Shown: positions 22,901 to 34,400 of the stretch, one piece after another | How positions within the stretch are numbered: the stretch's first letter is position 1 | Layout: every line of letters starts with the position of its first letter | Program-made: the position numbers and the translations under genes | The notes under the pieces: generated by a model | What the model saw: the letters and a program-made list of their open reading frames with translations, nothing else | Database searches by the model: none | What the model was told of the DNA's origin: nothing | Assembly: GCF_001949145.1 (NCBI RefSeq) | Contig: NW_019091397.1 | Span: forward strand, 608,891 to 665,977 | DNA length: 57,087 nucleotides | Reading direction: 5' to 3' | From: Acanthaster planci | Lineage: Eukaryota > Echinodermata > Asteroidea > Valvatida > Acanthasteridae

Positions 22901-25366
22901 GTAAAATTCATGACGGTGTGAAGTTCAGTGAATTAGGACGCCCGAGACGTGGATACTGAATTGAATGGCGTGATCACCGGTCAAAGATAGAGGGGAGCCT
23001 GTCTGGAGATCGTGGTTGATTTTACATGCCCAAGTGCCTCCGATGACGAAGTTTCAGACATTGGAGGGCTCGATAGGTTTGCGGGTAGGGTGATGACATC
23101 CACCGCACACATTATGAGCAGAAGACCGATGGTCAGAATAAAACACACATGGCTGGCTGATTGTATCGCGCTGCTTTATTCACCGGGACAGCTCAATAAA
23201 ATGGTGGAGCGACACCTGGAGAGCACATTTCTCTGTTTTACATCATCATTCCGGGTGCTAGCCGACGGTCTGAGGCGTATTGTAGCGATAGGCCTATGAG
23301 CAACTGTTCGAGCTGCGGTCAGCATTTAGTATGCGCGACCCAGCCTCACATTCACCAGGAACCATATGAGCAAATGACCTAAGGCGGCCCGGTAGAGTGT
23401 ACATGTAGTTCCCGCACACTAGACAGATCGGGGTAGAGGCATAGGCCTGAATGGGAAATGTTACCAGCTGTATCTAATACAAAAAGCAGACGCCCCCAGG
23501 CATTAGTTGTAAGTAGAGCCCGGATAAGTTGAATTATTATTATTAATGAAATTATTAAGCACAAAATCAATTCAAAAAGTACATGTGTAAAATGAATGGA
23601 GGCCGTCGTGTATTAGACAAACCAACGGAGTGGGATGTGAAGCCGCAGATGAAACTGGATGTCAAGTCGGAAGCGGAGTCTGCTACAAATCCGGAAGGGG
23701 ATTCTCACAAAGGGCATCTGGGTCCGGGGCAGTTGCCTGCATGAGGAGTGGAGACTGACTCAAGGTGGCTGGCAAAAGTGGGCAGCGTCTCCGAGAGAGC
23801 GGATCACCGTCATCCTGCCTGATGAAGAAATCTTACCTAGGTGCAGAGCGAGATTTCTTGCATCTGGATCCCACAGAAATAATGAGTGTTTACGTTTCTG
23901 ATGCGTGGTGATCCGGCCACAGAACCTAAAGGAAGAACCTAAAAACCTCGGGCGTCAACAGCATGTCTGGAATACAGGGCGTGATAGGTTGAAGCAGGCT
24001 GAGCCGCCGGGGAGCTGTGACGGAAGCACCCTGGTCAAATAGTCCTAGCGGGTAGGCAGAAGCTACAGCGATGAGTGGCATTTGAGAACCACGGCGATGA
24101 TGCAGTTCTGTAGCCCGAAAAGTGGTCGGCGAAGAGCCCGCATAGTTACATGGCACCTCTGAATGGGCCGCCCCCTGGGAACAATGGGGCATCAACCTGA
24201 GGCGTTGTAACTTCCAAGTCACGCCTGAGTGACCCACTGTGAAGTTCGTGTGACAGCTGTAGTTCATGGCATGTGACGGTTGTTGTAGCTGGCCCGGGAG
24301 GTGTGGGGCCATCCCAGTGTGTAGACATTGTTAGCCATACCGATGAATACACATCCCCCACAGTAGGCACTGGTAGTAGGGAGACCGCCAGAGGACTTCA
24401 GAGTGCGGAAACTGGGGTGAAGGAGTAAGTTTACCCCCTCCCATGTGCAGCGCCAAACAGACTGAGTCGGCACGATCCGGCGAGCAGAAGCCAGTGAGGG
24501 AATCGGGGCAGATGGTGGACCAACGGTCGGAAGGGTCGCTCGGGGATGGGGTAGGTAGCGATGCCCAGTACCTGCAGCACAGAGAAAAGAACAGCTCTTT
24601 ATGCTCTGGTCAACCGTGATCAAGGGTACTGTTACGGCATAGCACACTCAATACAATCTGTAGATATGTGGAATGGATGTCAATGACCACGGGTAGTATT
24701 GTGGCACAGCACGCTCAGCCCGGTCAGTAGTTGTACTGAGTAGTCATCAGTGATCAAGAGTAATGTTGCAGCAACTGCTCGCTTAACCCGATCAATGTAG
24801 ATAAGGGTCCGGGGTAGTGTTGCAGCAACTGCTTGCTCAACCCAGCCCATTCATTCCACTAGGTCTCTCCCTGGTGTGGCCGTTAATCGGGGATAAGGCA
24901 AAACTGCACCCCAAAGGAGCAGGGCAGTCCGCCAAGCCCTGCTCCACGGCCAGACCCATCCAGCGTTGGGCCAATATTAATCAAACGCATGTACCGCATT
25001 GAGAACAAAGGGCTGCCTATGAGCCCTGTTCAACGGCTATACACAACACATACCATGGTACTTGGTAGGTCACACCCAAACCTTTATATAATGCACAGAA
25101 AAAAGGGGCAGAAAGAACAAAAAATACAAAAAAAAGAAGAAAATAAGCACTCTTATCAATAGATAAAGAATCACACTTTATTCATAAATAGGAATCAAGT
25201 TAAATCACAAATGTGAAAGGTTACGGAACTGGAAACTCCAAAAATGCCACAAAGACATGTCCGTAAATGATAGGCACTGAGAAAAGAAGGACAAACATGG
25301 TGGCGGGACCACAGTGCATTGTGGAGGGTCGAGGGGCAGAATGCATAATCAAGTCTTTTTAGTGAA
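22901..25366. other. 5' part of DIRS-B without recognisable gag or RT
   Basis: This half lies inside the inverted repeats but I could not recognise gag or RT. Two overlapping - strand ORFs (23926-24647) are Pro/Ser-rich and might be gag remnants. GC content here is higher than in the flanking DNA. Near 25230-25290 it resembles the 5' flank of element A (TCCG..A, AGAAAAAG, ACATGG runs near 40580-40620). Confidence 0.4.
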
Positions 25367-25411
25367 CTGTAATAGGCACATGGGAAATTTGCATATGTAA
25401 GCTGGGCAGGG

Positions 25412-28230
25412 GTATGTGAACACAGGAGAGTGTAGAATTTGCCATCTGATCAAACATGTACATGTACATGGATTGAGTTCATTAGGTAACTGGTCCTTCC
25501 TGTCAATTACCACACCATGTCGACGTCTAGTGCAATACCATATTTCTGTATTGGTGCATCTTCTAACCATTAATCTATATAACTTTCAAAATATGCATTA
25601 CCATTACTTTAACTGTTGAAGTCTGCATACATCTTGACTACTCTAAAGCTCTTAATTTGGCACTTGAGTAACTTACTTTACTGAGTACAGTTAAGTTCTG
25701 TCTCATCCCTCTGTGAATAAAGCAATTTCCATAGATTCAATATACCAGTGAGGTGTACATGAAAGTGATGGTCAAGATAAGTCATTTCACCAACTGTACC
25801 CATACATGTTACATTACCAATTGCATTGATGCTGTATTACATGTTTTTGAATAGTTTTCAGAAAAAAAATGTAATCAGCACTTGTGAAAATAGATACATG
25901 TGTAATAGTGGATGGCGATTAACCATTCAAGCATTGGAACACTGACTTCATACATATAGAGTATCTACAAAGATTTACTTGCATGCAGAGGTTTTTGCAC
26001 TGATTTTGAACAGAAATATCTATGTCATTTCAAAATAAATTGAAGTTACTGGTACAGCTCCATATTAGTGTTGTGAAAACCCACTTCACACACACACACG
26101 TTCCGAAATTTGTATCCTTGTGGAGACATCACTTTGTGGGTGTGTGTCCTAAAACATTTGGGTGTGAAATGCTGTTTTCAAAATGCTCCCATATGAACCA
26201 GAGTTACTTTCGTGGGTTGAAATTTCAACTGAATGTCCCTATATAAAAATAATTCAAAACGCTACGGATAATTACACATTAAAAATTTCTCCTTTTCAAG
26301 TTACTGTATTTCCAAAAACCAATTTCTTTAAATCCTTGTGGAGACATTTGTCCTTTGTCTTCACAAGGCACCATATTTTCAGCACACACACACTTGTTAC
26401 TAGGTTAGGGCAGGACTATTCACACTTTCAAATAAATGTATTTATGTGTATTTATAAATAAATGTACATTACTCAGACCCCAAACATTACTGGGACAAAT
26501 TTTTATCTTTGGTTCCCTCTTTCCAAGAAGGATCGCCCCTTAACAAGAGAAGGCATACTGGCACATTTACACTGCATGCATTGATCTTGGACACTCCTTT
26601 AAATTTGCACAGAAAAAATGCACAGAAAATACACTGTGAAAATTCGCTACAGAGAACCAGTGGTGTAAGGGGGGCATGGTCCCCCTTCAATCGAGGCCTG
26701 TTCTTGTTTGCCTCCTTACATAAAATAGAAAACATCTGGTGATAGTCTTCCTTGGTCACTCAGTGTGACTGGACCCACTGAGAGCCCCCCAACAAAGCCC
26801 CACAAGTCCCCCCCCCACAAATTTAAAAGGCACCCTAGCTGTGCCACAGCAGATGACCACTGCAGATGACCCTAGCCCAAACTGCACCTAAAACAGTCTC
26901 CATCTTTTATACTTTTTCTGTGATAAATTAATGCACGAAAATTCCAATTCAATCTAATCCATTTTTAGTCTTTGTATCCCATGTAATAAGAAGACCACAT
27001 TTTCTTGAAGAACAAAACTAGGTGTTTAAAGATGTCCGTATGTTCATTGTAAGCTTGGTCATCAATGAAACTTGGTTATTATAGTTTTCTTCCAGTTAAC
27101 ACGTATATCACAAATTTCCTAGAATGACACTTTAATTCGTCCCCCAACATTGTCAAGCTTAATTCCTAATTGTGATTTCCAAAACTCACAATTACATTTC
27201 ATTTAAGGTGCACACAGTATGATTCAAATTTGTAGCATTCTAACTTGTCATTGTGATAAATTAACCTCCTGTGGCAGGCTCAGTGTTGTACTGAAAAAGC
27301 AAGTTGGCTTTTCCTATTCACTTAAGCACACCGATCATTAATATTCAGATAGTGCCTTCTTGGCATGAGGCCCTATATAGGGCTGGGGATTTAGACATTT
27401 TCACGTCACTCTCTGTAAAGGAACATCTCAGGAAAAGACTGAAGCCAATACTGTACAGGGTTACATAACTCAAAGAAAAGTGAAAAAAAGATTATATACA
27501 TATTTCCCTAACCATGTTCTTTTATTGATGAATACAAAGAAAGGATTATTTATTGTGTACACAACCAATTGCTTGATCTTAATTGCTAATTCTCAAGCTT
27601 TTAGGCAATGAAATGATCTCAAATATAAAACACTCTATTTGTGTTTGGCTCTTTATTTACATAAAAAGAAAAGATTGTGTAATGTCTATTCCTGTGCTTC
27701 ATGTTTATTTAAACACATCAAAGAAATTTGTTATAAATAGATAACATTTCTGTATATTTAGGAAAGAAATATTAACCTCAACACTTACAAATACATGTTA
27801 CTGGACACATTTTGGAACTTCCTTTTGCCAGAAATGAAATGTATGACCAAGACTCTAACATAAATGAACAGAAAATGAAATCACCTTTTCAATACAATGT
27901 CAATCACTACATGAGATGAATTTCCTGCAATTAGGACAACTCAAAATGCCACAAATTTGAAGTAAACTGCTGCTTGAATGAAATCCAAATGATAAATTGA
28001 GCTCAAAAATGTTCAGAGATTAAGGTATCGTTCCAGGGAATTGTTTTCAATGTATTAATGTAACTGGGAAAACAGTGAAATAATCCATTATTCACAAATA
28101 GAATTTAAAACATGAGCTCGTTGGAGTTGTGAATACATGTATTTGGTTATGGCCCTCACTAATATGTATACTCACTGTTACACATGAGAAAATGGAGGAA
28201 AAAGAAGACCATGCACTCCTTGTCTGGAGA
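25412..28230. other. region between convergent genes, probable 3' UTR at right end
   Basis: No coding exon seen. CA microsatellite stretches occur near 26090 and 26385, and a hAT-tip-like CAGTGGTGTAAGGGGGG near 26659. The right part (about 27600-28230) is probably the 3' UTR of the - strand gene; reverse-strand AATAAA candidates occur near 27650 and in 26430-26465. The end is not resolved. Confidence 0.4.
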
Positions 28231-28473
28231 TTACCGGCCCCATGCAATCTGTGGCTGCATCTGATTGCTTGGTGTGTTCTCTCCCAATCTGATCTGCTCC
28301 TTGTGATCAGCAGACTCAGTAGATGATCGAGATTGCCTTTTGGTACGGATAACAAGACTCAGGTCACTTCGTAGAGATGTCATGCTTGTGGTCAGCTGTT
28401 TGTTTAGGTTAGTTAGTTGCTCCTTTTGTTGTAGGATGTGCATTCTCATGGCCTCTGGGTCATTCAGGTCAAC
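28231..28473 (-). CDS. terminal exon: coiled-coil tail
   Basis: The acceptor is TTGAATCCTAG, phase 0. It encodes D-P-E-A-M-R-M-H-I-L-Q-Q-K-E-Q-L-T-N-L-N, a heptad-like helix, then S-L-R-S-D-L-S-L-V-I-R-T-K-R and a polar end, stopping at TAA after W-G-R. Joined to exon 4 across 14.1 kb; this long-range link is inferred from phase and composition. Confidence 0.65.
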   Translation of the reverse strand, partial: VDLNDPEAMRMHILQQKEQLTNLNKQLTTSMTSLRSDLSLVIRTKRQSRSSTESADHKEQIRLGENTPSNQMQPQIAWGR

Positions 28474-31400
28474 CTAGGATTCAATCAGGTAAAGAGAATT
28501 ATCTTTCAGCAAAGTTCAATACCCCATCCACATAAAAAAGTCAGTAAACCCTACACAATAATTCTTTGCGAACAGATTCGAACTGAATGTCTACTATAAT
28601 TTCTCTATATTTACAGTGTTTTGGAAACTTATGGTAGAAAGTGAAGTTTACTTTAACCATTTCATGCCAGAGCATTTCCCAATGTTGATGATGCTGGGCC
28701 GGCATCATTTTTTCCGTTTTCAAAATCCTTCAAAAATTCATCATTTCATTTAATGGTTGTTTATAGCAGCACGAAGTAATCTTTAGGCACTACTCTAAGT
28801 TGACAGGTGACCTTCACTGACGCCCGAGTATTTCAGCCNNNNNNNNNNNNNNNNNNNNNNNNNNNNNNNNNNNNNNNNNNNNNNNNNNNNNNNNNNNNNN
28901 NNNNNNNNNNNNNNNNNNNNNNNNNNNNNNNNNNNNNNNNNNNNNNNNNNNNNNNNNNNNNNNNNNNNNNNNNNNNNNNNNNNNNNNNNNNNNNNNNNNN
29001 NNNNNNNNNNNNNNNNNNNNNNNNNNNNNNNNNNNNNNNNNNNNNNNNNNNNNNNNNNNNNNNNNNNNNNNNNNNNNNNNNNNNNNNNNNNNNNNNNNNN
29101 NNNNNNNNNNNNNNNNNNNNNNNNNNNNNNNNNNNNNNNNNNNNNNNNNNNNNNNNNNNNNNNNNNNNNNNNNNNNNNNNNNNNNNNNNNNCTCTGGAGT
29201 CTGCGGCAGGAAGTGGTTAACAGTTCCACTTTGACATCTGTCAATACACTAATGAATTCACTTGGTTTACAAATTTACATGAAATATGAATTGACCTTTA
29301 TATGCGAAAGTTTCATTGATTGGGAACTGGTAATGTGACTTATTTCATCAGGTAGAGTACACACTGTGAACATCTTGATCCCTCGCAGTATGATGGCTGT
29401 ACCACCTGCTCTTGAAGTTACCATAAACCAAGATTGTTATATTTTCAACACATTAAGAATTTAGTAGACCCTGAAATTGCCCTTAGAAATGTTTTATTTT
29501 AATAACAACAGGTTTTTATATAATTCGTTTTGTAGCAGGGGCAGATTTAACTTAGTTTATTTCCTTTGTACTAAATGCAAATGTCCACGTACTGTATAGG
29601 AGTAGCACCTCCTAGTCTACCCATCCCAAGTTGCATTGTGCCCCTCATAATTGTTTACTTGATGATGACTCATGCAACTGGACCAGGCACTGTGGGCATG
29701 CTTTGAGCCCAAGTCTCAGTAAGCAGGTTGGCAGTCGGTGAAGTAACACACCTATTAAATGCCAGAAAGCTCAGACCTGCGGTGGACTTGGTAGTTAACG
29801 CTTGAGTTGAATTGATCTGTAACTTTTCTTAGGTGCTGTGTTGGTTTTGTTGGTTTTATTGGTTCTTGGTTTTTTTTTCTTTTTAGTTTGGGTTGGTCTT
29901 GTTTTAGATTGGTTAAGCCTTACCTTGATTCTGTTGCGGATTTACTTTGGTCTAGGATTGGTCTAATTTCTAAATTTAATTTTGGTCTTGGTCATATTTC
30001 TCCTACATTTTAGGTTTGGTTTCTACAATTCTCTGATTTTCGACCTAGTCCTGTTTTTTTAGTTCTCCAGTTGCATTCCTTTTTGGGGGGATATTTCTTA
30101 CAAGAAATAAAAGATTTTGTTGTTAGAATCAAGTTTCAGCTTCCGTATCCCTATTCTTTTAGACTTCTTGCGACTTCTCCCTTTTGATTGTTTTGAAAGT
30201 TTTTTTTGCGAGTTCCCCAAGTGTTTTATTTTTTTCAAGTCTCTTCTTTATTTTTCTATTCTCATCTAAAGTGTGCCATTTTTCCCCCGTTACACGTTTC
30301 ACTAAGATCAAAGTGCTTTCTATTATTACCTCTGCTCATTGGCCCATGAAACAATCCCAATACCATCTCGGCTCCCTAGGGAGTATACAGCGCGATGCAG
30401 CTATTTTAACGCAAAGCAGCTAAATCTGTCACAATAACCACCTCTACCAATTTATTCCTGGATGGGGAAAAGCAAGGAGTGACTAATAAAGTGCCTTACC
30501 CAAGGGCACATGCACCATGACCCCGGGCTGGATTCAAACCTGCAACCTGTGGCTTTAACGTCAACTATGAATCCAATGCTCTTAACCACCAGGACACAGC
30601 ACTCCACATTTCCATGGGAATCTGGCAACTTCACAGATTGATGCCAGCACATGTGCTGTTAGGCATTTCACAATGCTGAGAATTCTGTGAAAGGCCCATA
30701 ACATATCCTGTTATATGCCACTGGTTTTCAGTTAGGGGTCATTAAAGATGTATGTAGTTTAATGATGGAGATCATTTACCGGTATGTCACACTAGGCTTA
30801 TATATAACTGAAAACATACTATACTGAAAATACAAATGTTCTTGTCATTGACCAAGTTTACAATCGACTTTTAGAACCTTTTTTCCTGGGTTGGATCACT
30901 ATAAAAGTTGTCATCTGTCTAAAATCATTGTTGAGGGGGTATGACCATCAGCAATGGATAGTGCTTTAATTTTGCAGCCTTGACAAGCAGTAATGACGGC
31001 TAACAGGAAGGCCAGCATCATACCCAAATGAAGAAGGCTAGCTTGTCCCGCCGTTTCGAAAGGGGGGGCTGGCGAGAGCCAGGTTGGAAAAGCAGGTCAT
31101 GACACTGAGGGAACAACAGGGGAATGTCAACTAACAGCCTCACGAAGTGGGAAAACCATGGCTGCCTCGGCCAGAAAGGAGCGATGAGAAGAATTTGGCA
31201 ATGTTCTTTCTCTATCTTTGAAAAGACCCTTGGGATCAGCAAAATGGGGGGAAAAGCGTAGGCTAGGAGACCTTCCCATGAGATGCACAGAGCATCAGTC
31301 GCCCAAGCCTGAGAATGCGGGAATCGAGTGCAGAATGTTGGGAGTTGAGCATTCAGATTAGAGGCAAAAAGGCCTACGTGCTGTCTGTCGATTACTTGAA

Positions 31401-34400
31401 AAAGAGCACAGACCACCTCTGGCTGAAGAGTCCATTCTGTCGGGCAGACCTTGCCCCGGGAGAGAACATCGGCCAGATTGTTCTGTAACCCGGGGATGTG
31501 CTCGGCAAGTACCAGGACAGAATGACGGGTGGACCACTGAAGTAGATCCCAGGCCAGGAAGCAAAGGTTCCGTGAGCGAATGCCCCCTTTGCGGTTGATG
31601 TAGGCAACAGCCCTAGCAATGTCTGACCGAACTAGATCTGTCTTGTTAGTCAGGAGTGGCAGGAAGTGACGTAGAACATTGAAGATAACCTGCAGCTCGA
31701 GAACGTTTATGTGGGAGTCTTGCATGGCTGGTTCCCATTGGCCGGAGATTAGATATGGTGGTAGACTGGCTCCCCATCCGTAGGTCAAACCGTCTGTAGT
31801 CAGTACCACATCCTGACACGAAGGCGCAAAGGGAAGGCCGGTGGTGACGTTGGCCTTGGAGGACCACTACGTCAGGAGATGGCTTAGAAAAACTGGAACT
31901 GGGACGATTCCTGAGGAAGTCCAGTGAATCTGTGTGTGGTCTGAAGTGAGACAGGCAATGGAGTTGGAAAGGTCTCATGTGAAGCTGACACCAAGGGACA
32001 AGATCAACAAGACTGGCCATGAGACCGAGAAGCTGAAGCCAAGCCCGAGCATTTATTTGTTGGCCGACTTGAAATAGAGCAACACACTTTATCAGATTGT
32101 CCATGTGGGCATTCGTAGGAAAAACCACGCCGCGGTGGAGATTGAGAACAGCTCCGAAAAACGTGGACATCTGTGACAGAGCTGTCCTTGACTTGTCGTA
32201 ATTGATTAGGAATCCCAGACAAGTTGTAAGAGCCCAAACTCTTGTGGTGGCCGAAATAGGAAGACTGGATATTGTTGCTCCTCCCAGCTGCAGCTAGAGG
32301 AACTGTGTTTGCAGCGATGAGCTTCACAGCTTCCCAGAGACGCTCTCTTGTTGGTTCTGCATGTGATCAAGCTGCTGCTGCAGTAATGTCACCTTCATCT
32401 GCAGATCTCTCATGATATCTATTGAGGCAATTGCTGCTCAATGGAATCAGATGGGGCTTCGTTGATCAGACAATGGACTTCCCCTGCTACATTTGCACGG
32501 ATGAGGTTTCTTAAACCATTCAGTGGTACATCATCATCAGAGTCTTAACTGTCCGTGCTGTCTGTTAAAAAAGTGGCATGGAAGATATTAAAAGTTGAGT
32601 AGAAACACACCATCGGACACATATTTAGACCTCTTGAATTTCAGATCCATTTCAGTTTTCCATTAAAAACAAATTCACAGCCATATGCAAATTGTTGAAA
32701 CAGGTAGAAGCTTTTAAAAGAACTTTTTACTTACATTGACATTTGTTGATTGGGCTGCGGGAAGTGCTACCGAAAGAGGAGTCCATTTTTGCAAACGTAT
32801 TGTAGAATATCCAGAGGTACATGTAAATTGAGCAAGATGTTTATACACAGGTGCGCTCAACGGTTGTGCTGAGAAATGCGCATTCGGTCATAATTGCATA
32901 TTAATGGGCATCGTTGTATAGTGATTCGCTTCACCGGGTACGCTCGTGATTGGGTCGTTAGTGGGGTTTGATTTTAAGCCAATTATTTAAAACGTTTGGC
33001 AAACAACGCATTGAATAAGCCCTCATATCGCGTCTGTTAAAGTTCCAAGATTGAATTCCACCTGCTACATTTTCATCGTGAGCCGGAAAAACCAGTTTTT
33101 AGCCCCCTTAGAGCTGCAGCAAACATCTCCACCAAACACGGAAACGCAGAAAGAAACCGATCTTCGAAAAATATCCTTCACTGGTGTCCACGATTGTCGA
33201 CGTGCTAACACAGCATGGTTTCACTGCTCACAGACGGCGGTCAGAATCGTAGTCTTCCGTTGGTGTTAGAGCTCGTCAGCTGCAAGAAGAGCTTGTGAAG
33301 AAAATACCCGAGCTCGAGAAACGCGGCATTAGCACAAGCACATTGTGACGGCTTTTTGCCCCACCGAATCGTTCCAACAAGGAAGGCCAGCATTAGACAG
33401 CAATCTGTCATCGATGCCAAGGTTGGAGTCAAGAAAAATGACATTGGCAATACCCACAAGGCTTCTCACTTTTGCCGCACTTCCATCAACTACGCGCTGG
33501 AAATGGCCACATGATTTAACAATGAAGTTTCCAGCTGGTCAGTGGACGACAAGAATAAATTGCTCGTCAGAAGTGGTACATGTGTGGATAAGAGAATGGC
33601 CTTTAAAACATTTTTCCTGAAGCATGACAATGTACCCTACCCAGACCACAACTTTGCAACAGGTTATAAGGTCATCCCAGCGGATACATGCAACTTCTCC
33701 ACTGCGAAGTCACTACTCCAAGGGAGAGGTCCCAGTCAGTGAGTCCAGAAAGAGAACTGCCCGTCAAAGCTAACGGCACTAATGCGGAAGAAAATCCTCT
33801 GCCTCATCAAGCCACGCCTTCATCAAAAAGCTTTTACTGTACAGATGAATTGGGCCACCTGCACTACAGGTACCCAAGAACTGGGCCTCTAACTGTTTGT
33901 CTGCGAGGAAACAAGTTTTTCAAGGCATCAGTGTATAATCACAACACCGACCTGCTTCCTCTCACCAGAGAGGAACGTGAAAAACACAGGAAACACACCG
34001 CTGTGATTTTGTCCAACTATGGTCCTGACTGGCGAAAGGATAGCGTGAAAACAGTCTTGATTATGGGACGACTCTGGCGTGACTTGTGCCTCGATTACCT
34101 TTGCATCACATCGTACGCTCCTGGGGACAGCAGGTTCAACATGATCGAACATAGTTGGGCTCCCTTGACCTTGTGGCTGACTGGTCTACAGTTGGCTGCA
34201 ACTTTGCAGGGGGAAGATATTGTGCCAGAGGTGAAGGATGCTGCTATCCTTGACAAGGCGATCGATGATGTACACCGCAGTCTTCAAGGTAGAACATTTG
34301 ACTCTTTCCCAGTCTCTCCTGTGGCCATGAAGTCAACCTCACAGCTGAACTACAGGGATGCATCTCTGGTGAAAGAACTTAGTGATGCCAGTTCTACCAA

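Larger units (their letters stand above)
20847..25411 (-). mobile_element. DIRS-like YR retrotransposon B with inverted terminal repeats
   Basis: Left end CCCCTGCCCAGGCTACATAT (continuing to about 20891) is mirrored by the right end (25367-25411), about 45 bp with few mismatches: the inverted-repeat termini of DIRS elements rather than LTRs. Between them, on the - strand, are an RNase H region (about 22900-22208) and a tyrosine recombinase (about 22010-21030), both with stops and frameshifts. No RT palm was found, so this copy has lost its 5' coding part or that part (22900-25300) has decayed beyond recognition. Confidence 0.8.

Noticed and set aside
28795-29244. Long ORFs of 137-149 codons across the first N run
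   Set aside because: Almost all codons are N; artefact of the assembly gap.
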